Shown: positions 11,411-23,098, counted from the first letter of the stretch. The stretch is DNA of 64,000 nucleotides from Cryoendolithus antarcticus (GCA_002077065.1 NAJO01000004.1:1-64000); one strand, 5' to 3'. Notes: generated by a model not told the origin, from the sequence alone. Program-made: numbers and translations.

Positions 11411-12384
11411 ATTCGGTCCATAAGCTGTATAATCTTTCGATGACTGGCATCGGGTCCGTCCGGTCTGAGAGATGAGGCAGAAATCAGATACAGTGTCCAG
11501 CAGACTGGTCATGGAGCATCGGTCACAATCGCCTGCATCACCTGTGCGCTCAGAACACATCGAACCTCGCTGTTGAGGCGCATGGTCACTTCTGCCAGAC
11601 GACCGCCGCACCCGAGCAACCCGTGATCGTGCGGGATGCGGACATCGCACAGAAGGACTCCATGCGGTGTGGCAGGAGAAGACTTACACCTTGTATCATT
11701 ACGTGCCTTACAACATAATATATATTGGACTACATCTCAGTCAAATTTCCGGGAGGTTATTCGAGCATAGTGCGGCGTGTCGAGAGAGCTGTACAGTAGG
11801 TAAGTCGTTCCCATTCGGCTTACATCTACGATCGAAAGAATGCAATACAGTCATTTCGGTATCTGCTCAGGATACTCCACACGCGAGGCGCTGCACGGGA
11901 AGCCATGCTTTTTATTGCTGTCGACAGCAAACGCATTTGACCTCCTACAGACAATGGCCGGATTCTGTTCCGTTAGCCGAGCCCTGTGGGTCTGACTTGC
12001 ATGAGCATCGCTTGTCTCGCTTCCCCACGCTCGCTTCTCCACACCCCAGATCTCCAAGACTTACATTCCGACCAATTAGACGACTGCCGATTCTACAACA
12101 TTCAGACAACGACTCGTACATCGCAGCAACCCACTACCCCTCACCACATATCCACACTGGTTCTCAGATCATACGGAGAGCAGCACGTGGAAAACATGTG
12201 CCGTAGGAGTTCTCCCCCAGATAGAGCCGTAACATGAGCCATGGCTTGAACTCTTTCTGTGGAACAACATCGGCAGTGTCGACTTCAAGTATAGACGCAG
12301 CGAAGATAAGTCGTCGGGCCAGGTCATCGTTGTTTTCTTCCTCTTTGTCTCCTTGCCTGTATTTGCTAGATAACAGTCGGAATC
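11411..12384. other. Intergenic between SWP1 and the MFS gene
   Basis: About 970 bp, holding the SWP1 3' flank and the promoter of the downstream transporter. A 179-codon frame at 11667-12206 has no family resemblance and a shadow-like composition. I see no RNA gene. Confidence 0.5.
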
Positions 12385-14296
12385 ATGGCGCCAGCAGGCA
12401 AGGCTCTGCATCTTGTGCACAGGTCAGTACACTCCTCCACAGTATGGTCTCTGTATCGTACCTTGGGCTAATCGTCACTTGTAGCCATGCGAAAGCCGGC
12501 GCAATACCGGGTACTGTCGACTTGTCCGTGGCAGACGGCGACGACACCGCCTTCGGGCAGGCCTTGTTTCCGGTGCCTGCAGAAGACCCGAATGATCCGT
12601 ACGAATACGCCAGACAGTCCATAGCCTGACAAGCACTGACTTGCGCAGCCTTCAATGGCCGAAATGGAGAAAGCTCATGATCCTCGCAATCTGCAGCTTA
12701 TACAGCTTTCTCAGTAACACCTCTTTGCTCGGACCGGCTGTGTACATCGTAATCTTCGCAGAAGATCTCAACATCACACCGGTCGTCGCATCTCAGCTCA
12801 TCTCGTACCCAAACTTGGTGTATGGATGCGGAACGCTGATAACGGTCCCGATGTACCTCAAATTTGGCCGGCGGCCGGTCATGTTACTCTCAATTTTGTT
12901 TTATCTCGGAGGCTTGATCGGCTGTAGTCGAAGCACCAGCTATGGGAGCCTTATGGCATGTCGGATTATCCACACATTTGCTAGTGGTGTGTGCGAAGCA
13001 TTGCCTGTGCAGTTGGTGAACGACATCTTCTTCCGTGGGTTCTCTCGCTCGATTCTAGCTTGTTATGATGAAGCTGACGATGCATAGTACACGAGCGCGG
13101 GACGAAGCTTGGAATCTACACCGTCTGTCTCTGCTGGGGCGCTACCGGGGGGCTGTACGCTGGGTACATGCTCAACGCCGGCTACTCCTGGCGTCTGTTC
13201 TTCTACGTCGAGGCAGCATTCGCTGGGCTGCTATTTATCATGGCCTTTCTCTTCGTCGAAGAAACCTCGTACAAGCGCGCAACGCCCGGATCAGTGCTTG
13301 ATGACTCGGACTCCGACGGTCGCAAGGTCTTCAGCCAAGCAGAAGTCGAGAAGAATGCGGCTGCGGCAGAGCATGTTGAAGTGCAGACTCTGGTTCCACC
13401 ACGCAGGAGCTTCCTACAGACCTTGAAGCCATGGAGCGCAATCGATCACGATCAGGAGTTCTTCATGACCGCTGCACGATCCTTCACATACTTCCTAGTC
13501 CCGAGCGTTTTCTGGGTAATTTCTACATACGGCATCTACATTGGGCTCGGCGCGCTCGTGTTCAACTATACCTTCCCAGTGCTGATCCTAGCACCTCCGT
13601 ACAATTGGAAGCCGGTAAGCAACCATCGAATCTGGCACGTTGGAAGTCGCCCTACGCTGACATTTACTGCAGGAAAACGTTGGCTTGCTTGCCCTGGCGA
13701 ACATCGTCGGTTACGCATTGGCAGTACCGTTTACCTTCACCTCGGATCGCCTCGCAGCCTACCTCACGAGGAAGAATGGCAATATTCGAGAAGCTGAGAT
13801 GCGTCTAGGTGTCTTACTCCCAGCGATAATCATTGTGAGTAGTCTACGCCCCGAAGCCGATTGGTCAGATAGCTAAAACTTCTTTCAGGCGCCGATCGGT
13901 TTGATAGTCTATGGCATCACTGCCCAGAACAAGCTCCACTGGTTCGGGCTCTTCGCAGGTCCAGCCCTGACAAACTTCTCAAGCTACTTCATGTTCACCT
14001 TCGTCCTCGCCTACGCCATCGACAGCTACGAAGCCAACACGTCCGAGATGCTGATAGCCATGTGCATCGGCAAGCAGATCATCTCGTTCGCATTTGGGCT
14101 GTATTTACTAGATTGGGTCGTGCAGAGCGGATATGTGGTCATTATATCGGGGATCTTCATGGCGGTAACGCTCGTGAATAATCTCGCCGTGATTGGCTTC
14201 ATGTTCTTTGGGAAACGGATTCGGACGTTCTATGCTGGGACGTGGCTAGCGAGGTTGCATAAGCGGACGATCAAGCAGCCTGGTATGACGGCTTGA
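12385..14296 (+). CDS. MFS transporter, DHA1/Hol1-like
   Basis: This is a proton-coupled antiporter-type major facilitator, probably in the plasma membrane; the substrate is unknown. Six exons join in frame to 544 residues: 12385-12422, 12485-12598, 12649-13034, 13088-13614, 13673-13834 and 13889-14296. All introns are 50-62 nt, most with CTGAC-like branch sites. The N-terminal tail leads to QWPKWRKLMI and the first span. The loop between spans 2 and 3 has YLKFGRRPVMLLSIL, a motif A-like sequence. DIFFLHERGTKLGIYT is restored only by splicing 13034 to 13088 and is typical of this subfamily. The central loop (about residues 245-290) is hydrophilic and Ser/Asp-rich. LHWFGLFAGPALTNFSSYF begins the last four spans. 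The first exon is just 38 nt, so the start is the least certain part. Confidence 0.88.
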
Positions 14297-14682
14297 CACG
14301 AATATGGCTCCACGAATCATGGAGAGCGTATCGATTGAACGCTCTCGCTCAGACCTCACGGTCATGCAGTGAACATATACGATGGCTCAATACATGTCGG
14401 CGGTAAACGATCGGGCCGACGCTACTGGATACGACAGATCTACTCAGCTATCAGCAGCAAGACATTCGACTGAAAAGATATAGTGATCTGCGAAAAAGAG
14501 CGAGCTCGACCCAAGTGTCGAATCGCTGGCATTTTGTCTCCTAGTCTGCTTTCGGTATTGAATAAACGGCCTGCCTTCCCACTGTTACTAATATGGTCAG
14601 ATTGCCGCCAACACCATGCTAAATCGAATATACTGTGAAGTAGCCCCCCAGATCTCCACATCCATTACATTGGTACCAGTAC
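14297..14682. other. Convergent intergenic region
   Basis: This 386 bp stretch lies between the 3' ends of the MFS gene (+) and the GNAT gene (-). It is probably 3' UTRs. No gene is seen. Confidence 0.5.
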
Positions 14683-15856
14683 TCAGATGGTGCAGGGAAG
14701 AGCCTTCCTCAGCGCGTCGTCCACCTGTGCCCTCGCCTCAGCCACTGCAACATCCCACTCCCGCACTGGCCTACGCACTCCATCCTTGCCCAATGCGCCT
14801 CTCACCATCACCCACTGCGTCTCAACAAGCCCGGACCCACCATACGCCGCGGGATCGAACGTCAACGTCTTCACAGCCACGAAGCCGTACTTCTCGTACA
14901 GTGGTTTTCCTGTCCTCGTGGCTTCGCAGTACATCTCCAGGCCCAGCGCGTCCGCTTCGGCGATCAGCTCTTTCATCAGCATAGTCGCAGCGCCTCGGTT
15001 CTGGTGATCAGGATGTGTGGCAAGCATCCCAAAGTCTGCATGCATATCCAATGTCAGCGCTGTGTCACCTTTTACGTGCGCTGTACAACGGAGGCTTTGC
15101 CATGATTGGCTAGGCCGGCTTGGCGTGGGCCAGGGTGGGTCTCTTACAGCAATGCCGCCTCAAGCCGTTGTACTCGCGATGCAACTTCTCGTTCAACGCG
15201 AACCAAGCACGATTCATCGCTGGCTCATTCTCATGGCCGGCGTCTAGCGGACTTTGCATGTCTTCCAGTGTGATGACCGTCATTTCTGTCTTTGCGAATG
15301 CTATGATCTCTCCAGTTCGAGGATCGTTGACTTTGCGGAAGCGGTAGCCCAAAGAGAAAGTGCTGTTCGAGACCACGAGATCACTGGTGCTGGTCGTGCG
15401 CTTGCGGTGCTGCCCATTCGAGAGTCGGTAGTCTGTGTCTATGGAGCGGAGGTGGGTCATGCAGTGTCTGTAGAATTTCAAAGCTCGCGCGCTGTGCTCT
15501 GGAATCTTACTATCTCTGTATGATAGCTGGTGGTTCGCCTTCTCCTCTCGAAATGCTGCGAACTCGATCTCTACCAGCCGAGGCAGGTCTTGAGGCAGGG
15601 CGACTGCAGTGATGAAGGGCACGCTTTGTAACTTCGCCGGAGCTCTCGGCTTGACCACAGCAATGGTCGTAGTTGTCGCCGCAGAGCCAGCGCTCCAAGA
15701 CACAAGCCTGTTGCGGTATTGACCATGATTGTGTTTTGCATAAGCCGCGTCGATGTGAGGCACATGTGCCGGGGACAGAGAGTAATTGTAGCATCGTGAT
15801 CCCAGGACCTGCAGACCGGCCGTGCTGCCCTCGTGTTGACTCTGAACACCCAACAT
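14683..15856 (-). CDS. GNAT-family N-acetyltransferase
   Basis: Two exons (15856-15148 and 15035-14683) join in frame to 353 residues across a 112-nt intron with GTAAGA and GCAG ends. The acetyl-CoA-binding signature is MLATHPDHQNRGAATML (the R/Q-x-x-G-x-G/A motif reads QNRGAA), followed by GLEMYCEATRTGKPLYEKYGF, the usual last strand-helix of GNAT folds. The upstream part has ITAVALPQDLPRLVEIEFAAF, which starts many fungal GNAT proteins of unknown substrate, and EIIAFAKTEMTVITLED. The first 60 residues lack clear domain character. The open frame extends upstream, but 15856 is the first ATG. The acceptor was chosen because it alone keeps frame. Confidence 0.8.
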
Positions 15857-17525
15857 CTTGAACTTGAAGTGAAGTAAAGTCAAAGGAAACAACGAAAGTA
15901 CCTCAAGAGAAAAGTTACTCAACTCGGTACGCCATCCTGCAGGCGATGATCATCTATTAAAAGAGAAGAGGGAAGGACTCCCGAGTCATCACATGCGATA
16001 CTCGGAGTACGGCAGCTCAGCCTCACATGCAACCACATGGCGATGGCATGCCGTGCATGATGAAGTCCAACAGACAAATGAGAAGACAATAGACGTGAGG
16101 CAGCTGAACCTTCCCCACGCCTGAGCGATCTGTGCAAGGCATTTTAGTGGAGCCTGAAATGTGGGCAGCCTTCCTTCTCCTCATGCTGATGACTTGATGA
16201 TGCTGCTGTGCCATACTCTGACACGTCTGTACGAAGGAGCTTGACGCGTCCTGTACGCCATCGTGATTGCTCGCGCGTCGCAGGATGCAGGTCGAGATCC
16301 ATGTCGGTCATGCTACTCGCAGTGCATGCAATCCTGCGCCACTCCCTCGTACAAGTACCTTCCTCATACTGCTGCAGACCGAGTTGGGGGTACATCAGGA
16401 CATGTAGCAGGCCTCCACGTAACGGCTGCACGCGCTTCATCCCTCGCATGCCGCGAAGCGCTGCGTCCAATTGCGGCTCCGAGGGGCGGATCCAAGGCGT
16501 CGTTGAAAGAGTGAAGTCGTGGGTTGGGCCGGACTTTGCCCCAGCACCGTGCCAGGTCCACGGAAAGTAGGGCGCAAGATCTACAGGTTCGCGCGCGTCC
16601 GCGATCGCCCCTGTACGCCGGGACTGGAGAGTGGGTGGGTGAAGCGAAGGACTTGCCCGACTTGGGGCACCAGACGCCGTTGGTCCAGGTTTTTCCGAAG
16701 TTGTTGCACCTGGCCTTCCTGATGCTGTCAATCATCCCACGTGAATCCCACGCCTGTGACAAAGCGTGGCATTCCGGTGACCACGAAAGGGCCAGACAAT
16801 CGAGTCGCGCGTGATCAGGTCAGAGCATGCCACATGCCCAGCTGACATGCGTTACACCTGCGCCGGCTTCGACAACCGACCCGACTACACGGTCTTCGCC
16901 AGTCCCAAAGAACACAGTGCGATGACATACATAGATTAGGGCGCCATATCGAGTAGTGGGGTAATGGCCTCCCCGCAATGATACGAAGGTACATGGTTTT
17001 GGTGTTGATGTTGGCAGTCATATGTTGCGCCATGACTACGCAAGAATGCGCTATTTGATTTTCTCAATCTACGGCCGTTCGACCCGGGCAGCTTCGGTCA
17101 TCGCTAGAACCATGAGGGTCCACACGGTGCCTTGCTCAAAGGCCGACAGAAGATGTTTCGACCGCGTCGAGGGTCAGCCCTGATGTGAACCTACACCTAC
17201 GACTCCTGCTGGCAGCTATGCTTATTATTACCGGCAACAACAGCTTCCCCTCCTCGGGCGTACGCACACAGTAGCAGTAGCCGAACAGCAGCAATACTGT
17301 ACCGCAATTCGATGGCCACAAGAGCACTGCAGAAAGCCCATATCCCTAGGGTCCCCTAGCTGAATGCGATGCAAGTCCTCAGCTGCCACTTCTGTGCGAC
17401 TCTCCTAACAAATCACATTGGGACACGACCAGGAATCTCGATCAAATTGTTGGCCCACTGAGAATCGCGTCAAGAGCTGGCACCACTGAAATCAATCACA
17501 ATCAAGCACATCAGCAACCGTAAAC
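15857..17525. other. Long intergenic region with one doubtful frame
   Basis: About 1.67 kb lie between two divergently transcribed genes (GNAT on -, MBL hydrolase on +). A - strand frame at 16731-16144 is open for 195 codons and includes a stretch reading VDLAPYFPWTWHGAGAKSG, but has no ATG near its start and no convincing donor or acceptor to supply one. I do not call it a gene. No RNA genes or repeats were recognised. Confidence 0.4.
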
Positions 17526-18597
17526 ATGTCAGGCGGCAACGCAATGCAACAACAGCTAGACTCCGGCGCAGTACCGAACTACATCTCCAATGTCTGTCCC
17601 AAAGGCACCAAGATGTGGCTGCTCGAAGTCGGCTGGCTAGAAGCAGACGAGGGCTTCGTGATCCGTGGCGGGAACACCAGCTTGCACTCCACCAAGGACA
17701 AGGCGTTCGTCAACAAGCGCCGTCAGCTGCCCATGTACTGTGTGCTCATCGAGCATCCACACGAAGGCTTGATCCTGTGGGAGACTGGGTCTGGCAAGGA
17801 CTACCCGACTGTTTGGGGACCGCAGCTTGCGGATATCTTCACGAGGGTGAGGTATGAGCCGAAGCACGAGCTTGATGCTGCGATTGAGGCGACAGGGCAC
17901 AAGATTGAGGATGTCAAGAAGATCATCATTGGGCACTTGCATCTTGATCATGCCGGTGGTCTGGATTTGTTCCTTGATCGGAAAGACATCGAGATCTGGG
18001 TGCACGATTCGGAGCTGAGATCTGCGTTCTGGTCCGTGGCTACTGGTGCTGATGTCGGAGTGTATCTGAAGCACTACCTCAAGCTGGATCTGTACGACCC
18101 CACATTATCTCCATAGGCACGAAATCACCAAAGCTGACAAGACGACAGCAATTGGAAGACCTTCGACGAGCGCAGTCTCGACTTCTGCCAAGGCATTACT
18201 CTGCATCACTTGCCCGGCCACACCGATGGCTTGATCGGCATGCAGATCAATCTGCCAGATAGCGGGACATACTTCTTCATCTCGGACCACTGCCATGTGA
18301 TTGAGAATGTAAGCAGAATCGAGTCTCATAGGAGGCTGAGACTGATTCGCTGACTCTTCTACTAGTGGCGCGACGGCATCCCACAAGGCTGGCTGGCAAG
18401 AGATCATCCGGCTTGGTGAGGCTCTCCAAGCGACGCTTTTGAGGTTCCTTTCGATTACACTGCTAATATCCCTCCGCAGGTTCCGTAGCACGCAGCGCCT
18501 GAAGATTCTGGAACGCCAGACCCGTGGCCGAGTCATCCCTGGGCATGACGAAGAGTCGTTCTTGAAGCTGCAAAGCGAGAAAGATGTGTTCACGTAG
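17526..18597 (+). CDS. Metallo-beta-lactamase-fold hydrolase (lactonase-like)
   Basis: Four exons (17526-18091, 18149-18308, 18366-18415, 18480-18597) join in frame to 297 residues; the introns are 57, 57 and 64 nt. The metal-binding motif of the fold is at residues 137-142 (HLHLDH, i.e. HxHxDH), followed by GG. Two further ligand motifs come from exons 2 and 4: LPGHTDGLIG and PGHDEESF, plus SDHC. The layout matches MBL-fold proteins related to N-acyl-homoserine lactonases (AhlD/AttM type), which open lactone rings, but the true substrate here is not evident. There is no signal peptide, so it is probably cytosolic. The middle exon is 50 nt. Confidence 0.88.
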
Positions 18598-18672
18598 GTC
18601 ATAAGCGGACAGTGTGAGGTACAATCGACAGTCCTTGTAACCAGATTTATACTTTTGGCACCATACTACCAC

Positions 18673-20210
18673 TCATATCTGTCTGACCTCTTTCCCCTTG
18701 CCTTCTGGTCGCTCCGCTTCCCATTCGTCTCGAAGTACTGAGTAGACTGTGTCCGTCAATATAATGAGCAGTGCCAGGTTCCACACCAGCGTGATTGCGT
18801 AGAAGAAGTTGGCGTTGCCGCTGCCGGCGTACAGCCAGAGATGATGAAACGCTGGACCAAGCAGTGACGTGTACAGCAGTACTGCGACCGCAGGAAACGT
18901 GTAGCGGTGAGTCGATGACACTGTGTGTCCGTTAGCATGCGCGATCTCATGGGTGTCGATGCTAAGGTATACCTTCGAATGTGTGCGACAACAGAGTCAA
19001 ACAGCTCAGCCAAGCACCCGCTTCCCCGACATTGGCATAAGGCTGGAAGATCGCCGTGATGCCCAGCATGGACACTACAGCGGCCAAAGGCTGCTTCCGC
19101 ATGCGCAGACAGAATGGTACACTATAGCTGAGCATGTGCAGCCAAAAGACTCCGAGGAAGAAGGACCGAAAGGGGTCGAACATCTCGATGAAGAAGTACC
19201 ACCAGAGACCTGGATTTGGAGTGAGATCTGGGACGCGCAAAGGCGTGAGATAGACGCTGGGTAGGAAGGCGAAGCTGGGCAGTAGCACACGTGAAAGCGC
19301 TAGCAGTAGTGCTGCTGTGAGGAGGAAGCAGCTGAAAAAGCGTATACCGAAGTCGAGGACCTTCGGTCGGTCAGTCTGACTCGATGCATGCTTCATCGGC
19401 GACTTGAGTCCATCAGTGTCGTTCACAGGCTCCCGAGACTTGCAAAGCTGATCATAGCAAAGCAAGCCGATCGGTGGTAGCAGGAGTGCCGGATGCAATG
19501 ACAGGTAGCTTGCTATCGCCAGCGCAAATGCGGATGTCTGCAGCTTGCCTTCGGTGGCATGTCGAATGCTGAGCAGCGTGAAGAAAGTGGTGAAGACTGT
19601 CGTAGGCCGGCCCAAGCACGTGAGTATCGTGAAAGGGTTCAGCAGATACACTGCCGCCACCGTGAGCGGTTGCCATGCTTGCGTCTTTCTGGGTGAGCTG
19701 AATACACTCGATACTGTTGCGGTACCGCTGGCAGCAATTGCATGCAGGCAGTCCGCGGATAACACATCGAGTATGGTGAATAGCAGAATACTCGCCAAGC
19801 GACCTAGCACACTCGTGGACGCAGGCAGCAGTGAGAATAGCGGGAGCAGCAGAGGAGCCTTTCCACACGATCAGCTTGAAGGGCTTGCTGATGTCGAGAA
19901 TAACGATCTTACCTGGTGAAATATGCCTCCATCATAAGGATCGAGTCCGTGTTCGAAGAGGAAGATGCCTTCATGCACTACAAGCGAAGCTCAGCATCCT
20001 ATGCTGCCACTTAGCCAGTCGCCCAGTACTTCGGAAACGATCAAACGTACATCGCTTGAAGCTGTTGACTGGAGTCGATATCTCTACTCGCGCAGACAGC
20101 AAATCTGGCAAGGCAGGAAATGCAAGTGGCAGCGCGAGCCTCAGCGTCGCAGCAGCGGAGAAAAGCACTGTCCTGGGATGCTCATGGTAGAGCTTTGTGA
20201 CTGCCTCCAT
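18673..20210 (-). CDS. GAB1: GPI transamidase subunit Gab1 (PIG-U)
   Basis: Gab1/PIG-U is a multispan ER subunit of the transamidase that attaches GPI anchors to proteins. Four exons (20210-20051, 19977-19913, 19858-18973, 18920-18673) join in frame to 452 residues; the introns are 73, 54 and 52 nt. The 65-nt second exon restores the conserved lumenal sequence FKRLHEGIFLFEHGLDPYDGG, which is diagnostic for PIG-U. Exon 3 carries most hydrophobic spans, including AAVYLLNPFTILTCLGRPTTVF and the conserved NPGLWWYFFIEMFDPFRSFF. Exon 4 gives the last spans (LGPAFHHLWLYAGSGNANFFYA). The start ATG at 20210 is followed by an amphipathic segment and the first span. It faces NOP7 across a 255 bp shared promoter, and its 3' end lies 75 bp from that of the MBL gene. 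Confidence 0.95.
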
Positions 20211-20465
20211 CGATTGAGAAGATCGCTATCATCGTGTGCTTCGAGACATAGGCGGAAAGAGATCTGTCGAGTTGAGTGTTCAGACATAGGTGGAGGTGAA
20301 CGAGGGAAGAGACGATCGGCGAATGAAGTGCCGATACTACGGCTGACCATTTGTGTGCGACGTCAATAGCAGACCGAACTTTTTGCGATTCGAGATCGTG
20401 CGGATCCCGACTGCACTCTGCTCAGAAACTATACACACACAGGACTTTGACAATCAGTATTGACA
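20211..20465. promoter_or_regulatory. Compact bidirectional promoter GAB1 / NOP7
   Basis: Only 255 bp separate the start codons of two divergently transcribed, probably essential genes. The region must hold both promoters and 5' UTRs. I see no strong TATA box. Sharing is inferred from the spacing. Confidence 0.55.
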
Positions 20466-22577
20466 ATGGGCAAAATCAAGAAGAAGGGAACCTCCGGCAA
20501 CGCCAAGAACTACCTCAGCCGCTCGCAAGCAGTGCGCAAACTTCAGATCTCGCTCCCAGATTTCCGCCGACTCTGCATCTTCAAAGGCATATATCCTCGA
20601 GAGCCGCGCTCGAAGAAGCGAGTCTCAAAGTCTTCCACGCCCTCGACGACCTTCTACTATGCCAAGGACATCCAGTACCTCCTCCATGAGCCGCTGCTAG
20701 CCAAGTTCCGCGACCAGAAGGCTCTCGCCAAGAAGATCAGCAAAGCACTCGGTCGCAATGAGGTCGGCGACGCAGCGCGGTTCGAGAAGAACCTCGCACC
20801 TAAGCTGAAGCTGGATCACATCATCAAGGAGCGCTATCCGACTTTTGTCGACGCTCTGCGAGATTTGGACGATGCCCTCAGCATGCTCTTCCTCTTTGCC
20901 AACCTACCTTCCACCCAGAACGTGCCTCCGAAGATGATCGCACGATGTCAGCGATTGACGATGGAGTTCGAGCACTACCTCATCCGGACACATGCCGTAC
21001 GCAAGACCTTTCTGAGCATCAAAGGGATATACTACCAGGCGACTATACAAGGCCAAGACATCCTGTGGCTTGTTCCATACAGATTCGTTCAGATGGCAGG
21101 CCCAGATGTGGACTTCAGAATCATGGGGACCTTTGTCGACTTCTATGCAACACTCCTAGGCTTCGTAAACTTCCGACTGTACACCAGCATAGGCTTAGTA
21201 TACCCACCTAGGTTTGATCTGAAGAGCGAAGAGCAAGGTGCAGAGCTGGGTGCGTTCCAGCTGGAGGGCGAGCAGATGGAGGCACAAGCTGAGGCAGTTG
21301 GTATGCTGGACGTGGACGCACACGACAAAGCGCAAGCACAGGCAGATCGTCTGTTGGAGGCAGCAGACCCAGAGCAGAATGGCGAGCCACAATCTTCGTA
21401 CATGACAGCACCTGAGACGGCGGAGCAAAAGGACACAGACATGGAAGACACACTTGTACCGGCGGATCAAAGTCAGGAAGGCACAAGTCAAACACCCTTG
21501 GCGGCGCTGGACGAGTTCGCATCAATTGACCCGAAAGCTGATACACTTCTACAACCTGGTCTGACCGCAGATGCCGATGTCGCCGGCAAGCTGTTCGAGC
21601 CATTCACGTTCTTCCTCTCCCGCGAGACACCAAGACACTCCCTGGAGTTCCTAGTGAAGGCATTCGGCTGCAAACGAGTTGGCTGGGACGTCACCCTGGG
21701 CGAAGGAGCATACTGCAATGAGTCGGACACAAGGATCACACATCAAGTAGTCGATCGACCGGAGCTGCCTCTGCCTTCACCACCGCCGACTGACGGCGAG
21801 GACGAGAGTGAGGTGGTATCGAGCAAGAGCAACGAGCGTGTACCCGGCCGAACGTACGTACAACCTCAATGGGTGTGGGACTCGATCAACGCTGGCAAGC
21901 TGCAGCGCGCAGATCTGTACGCGCCAGGTGCGACACTGCCGCCGCATTTGAGCCCGTGGGTCAAGCCGAAGAAGGGCCAGTACGATCCTACTGTACCTCT
22001 GGCAGAGCAGGAGACTGCACTCGAGGCCGAGCAGGAGGCTATTGCTGCAGAGGAGGGCGAGGACGATGTTGACGAAGGTAGTTCCGGCGAGGAAGTTGAG
22101 GGTGTGCGCGGCGATGAAGAGGTCGAAGCATTGGAGCACAGTCTGCTTAATGGAAACGCCATCACACAAGGCGAGGGCATGGACGTGGCGCTCGCCGACT
22201 CGGACTCAGAATCCGAGCTCGACGCCGAGCCCATTGACAATGACGAGTTCGGCGGCTTCTCTTCAGCCTCGGAAGCCGACGAGGAAGAGTCAGCAACCAC
22301 AGCCCACCAAAACGAGCTACTAGCCGAAGCCCGCGGCGAGACCATCGACGAACCGAAGATCACGAAAAAAACCAGAATCGCAGCAGCCAGGAGCCGACAG
22401 ACCAAAGCCGAGCGCGAGGAAGCGGAGCAGAAGGAGCGGCAGAAGATGATGATGCCGCGACGCAAGCGCAAGATGTACGAGAAGATGGTGTACAGTAATG
22501 CAAGGAAGGATGAGGAGGCTGAGGAGCTGAGGGAGAAGAGGAGGAAGATTGAGAAAGGGCAGGCCGGGAAGGCTTGA
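20466..22577 (+). CDS. NOP7: Pescadillo homologue Nop7 (60S ribosome biogenesis)
   Basis: Nop7/Pes1 works with Erb1 and Ytm1 (PeBoW) in nucleolar maturation of the large ribosomal subunit. It is one exon of 703 residues starting at MGKIKKKGTSGNAKNYLSR. The N-terminal pescadillo domain is strongly recognisable: LPDFRRLCIFKGIYPREPR, FANLPSTQNVPPKMIARCQRL, FLSIKGIYYQATIQGQDI and WLVPYRFVQ. An acidic linker precedes a BRCT domain (about residues 378-490: LFEPFTFFLSRETPRHSLEF through YVQPQWVWDSINAGKL). The C-terminus is first acidic and then a Lys/Arg/Glu-rich coiled coil. There is no signal peptide; it is nucleolar. It ends just 11 bp from the stop codon of the convergent LYR gene. Confidence 0.97.
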   Translation: MGKIKKKGTSGNAKNYLSRSQAVRKLQISLPDFRRLCIFKGIYPREPRSKKRVSKSSTPSTTFYYAKDIQYLLHEPLLAKFRDQKALAKKISKALGRNEVGDAARFEKNLAPKLKLDHIIKERYPTFVDALRDLDDALSMLFLFANLPSTQNVPPKMIARCQRLTMEFEHYLIRTHAVRKTFLSIKGIYYQATIQGQDILWLVPYRFVQMAGPDVDFRIMGTFVDFYATLLGFVNFRLYTSIGLVYPPRFDLKSEEQGAELGAFQLEGEQMEAQAEAVGMLDVDAHDKAQAQADRLLEAADPEQNGEPQSSYMTAPETAEQKDTDMEDTLVPADQSQEGTSQTPLAALDEFASIDPKADTLLQPGLTADADVAGKLFEPFTFFLSRETPRHSLEFLVKAFGCKRVGWDVTLGEGAYCNESDTRITHQVVDRPELPLPSPPPTDGEDESEVVSSKSNERVPGRTYVQPQWVWDSINAGKLQRADLYAPGATLPPHLSPWVKPKKGQYDPTVPLAEQETALEAEQEAIAAEEGEDDVDEGSSGEEVEGVRGDEEVEALEHSLLNGNAITQGEGMDVALADSDSESELDAEPIDNDEFGGFSSASEADEEESATTAHQNELLAEARGETIDEPKITKKTRIAAARSRQTKAEREEAEQKERQKMMMPRRKRKMYEKMVYSNARKDEEAEELREKRRKIEKGQAGKA

Positions 22578-22588
22578 TGTGATTGTGA

Positions 22589-23098
22589 TTATATAGCGGC
22601 TTGTTGGTCGATGTAGCGGACCATGCTGTCGAATTGCGTTTTGCCTGACTGCAGGGATGGGTCAGTGTGGAGACATCTTGGGAGTTGAGGCGGCGTACCG
22701 AGATCAGGTAGCGGATATGGCCCTGCGAACTTCGTCAGTACATCATCAATAGCGATCGCTCCATCATGTATAGTCTTACCAGATCATGTACGAATTTGTT
22801 TCGCTCGAATTCTGCTCGTGCGAAGTCCCGCATTTCATATCTTGTCGAGTTCGAGGACGGGATCTCTGATACTCTGGTCAGGCAATGACGGGGGACTTGG
22901 GAGCCCTGCTCGCGTACTCGTCGTCGCTCGTACGATATCACGCCACAGTGCCAATGCCCGTGAGCGCTGCAGGAACTCCAGAATCATCAGCGTGGCTACT
23001 ACATGCTCATGAAAGGAGATCGTACATGTTCCAGGCTCAGAGGCGGCTGGCCATCTTTGCCACGAAGCGATTTGCCGGATGCTATTGTTGCGTAGCAT
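22589..23098 (-). CDS. LYR-motif mitochondrial protein (LYRM2-like)
   Basis: Four exons (23098-22918, 22865-22780, 22722-22699, 22648-22589) join in frame to 116 residues, with introns of 52, 57 and 50 nt. LYR proteins bind mitochondrial acyl-carrier protein and act as assembly factors. The L-Y/W-R signature is ALALWRDIVRAT, followed by the conserved IPSSNSTRYEMRDFARAEFER and, across exons 2-4, VHDLGHIRYLISSGKTQFDSM. This order resembles human LYRM2. The 24-nt third exon encodes GHIRYLIS. The N-terminal 40 residues are basic and poor in acidic residues, fitting a mitochondrial presequence, though the start at 23098 is a choice among in-frame ATGs. Confidence 0.85.

Noticed and set aside
11667..12206. 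179-codon frame between SWP1 and the MFS gene
   Set aside because: No hydrophobic pattern, domain or splice support; composition unlike the real genes here.
21866..22471. 201-codon Ser-rich frame antisense to NOP7
   Set aside because: Opposite strand of the acidic C-terminal part of NOP7; poly-Ser arises from Glu/Asp/Ala codons read backwards.
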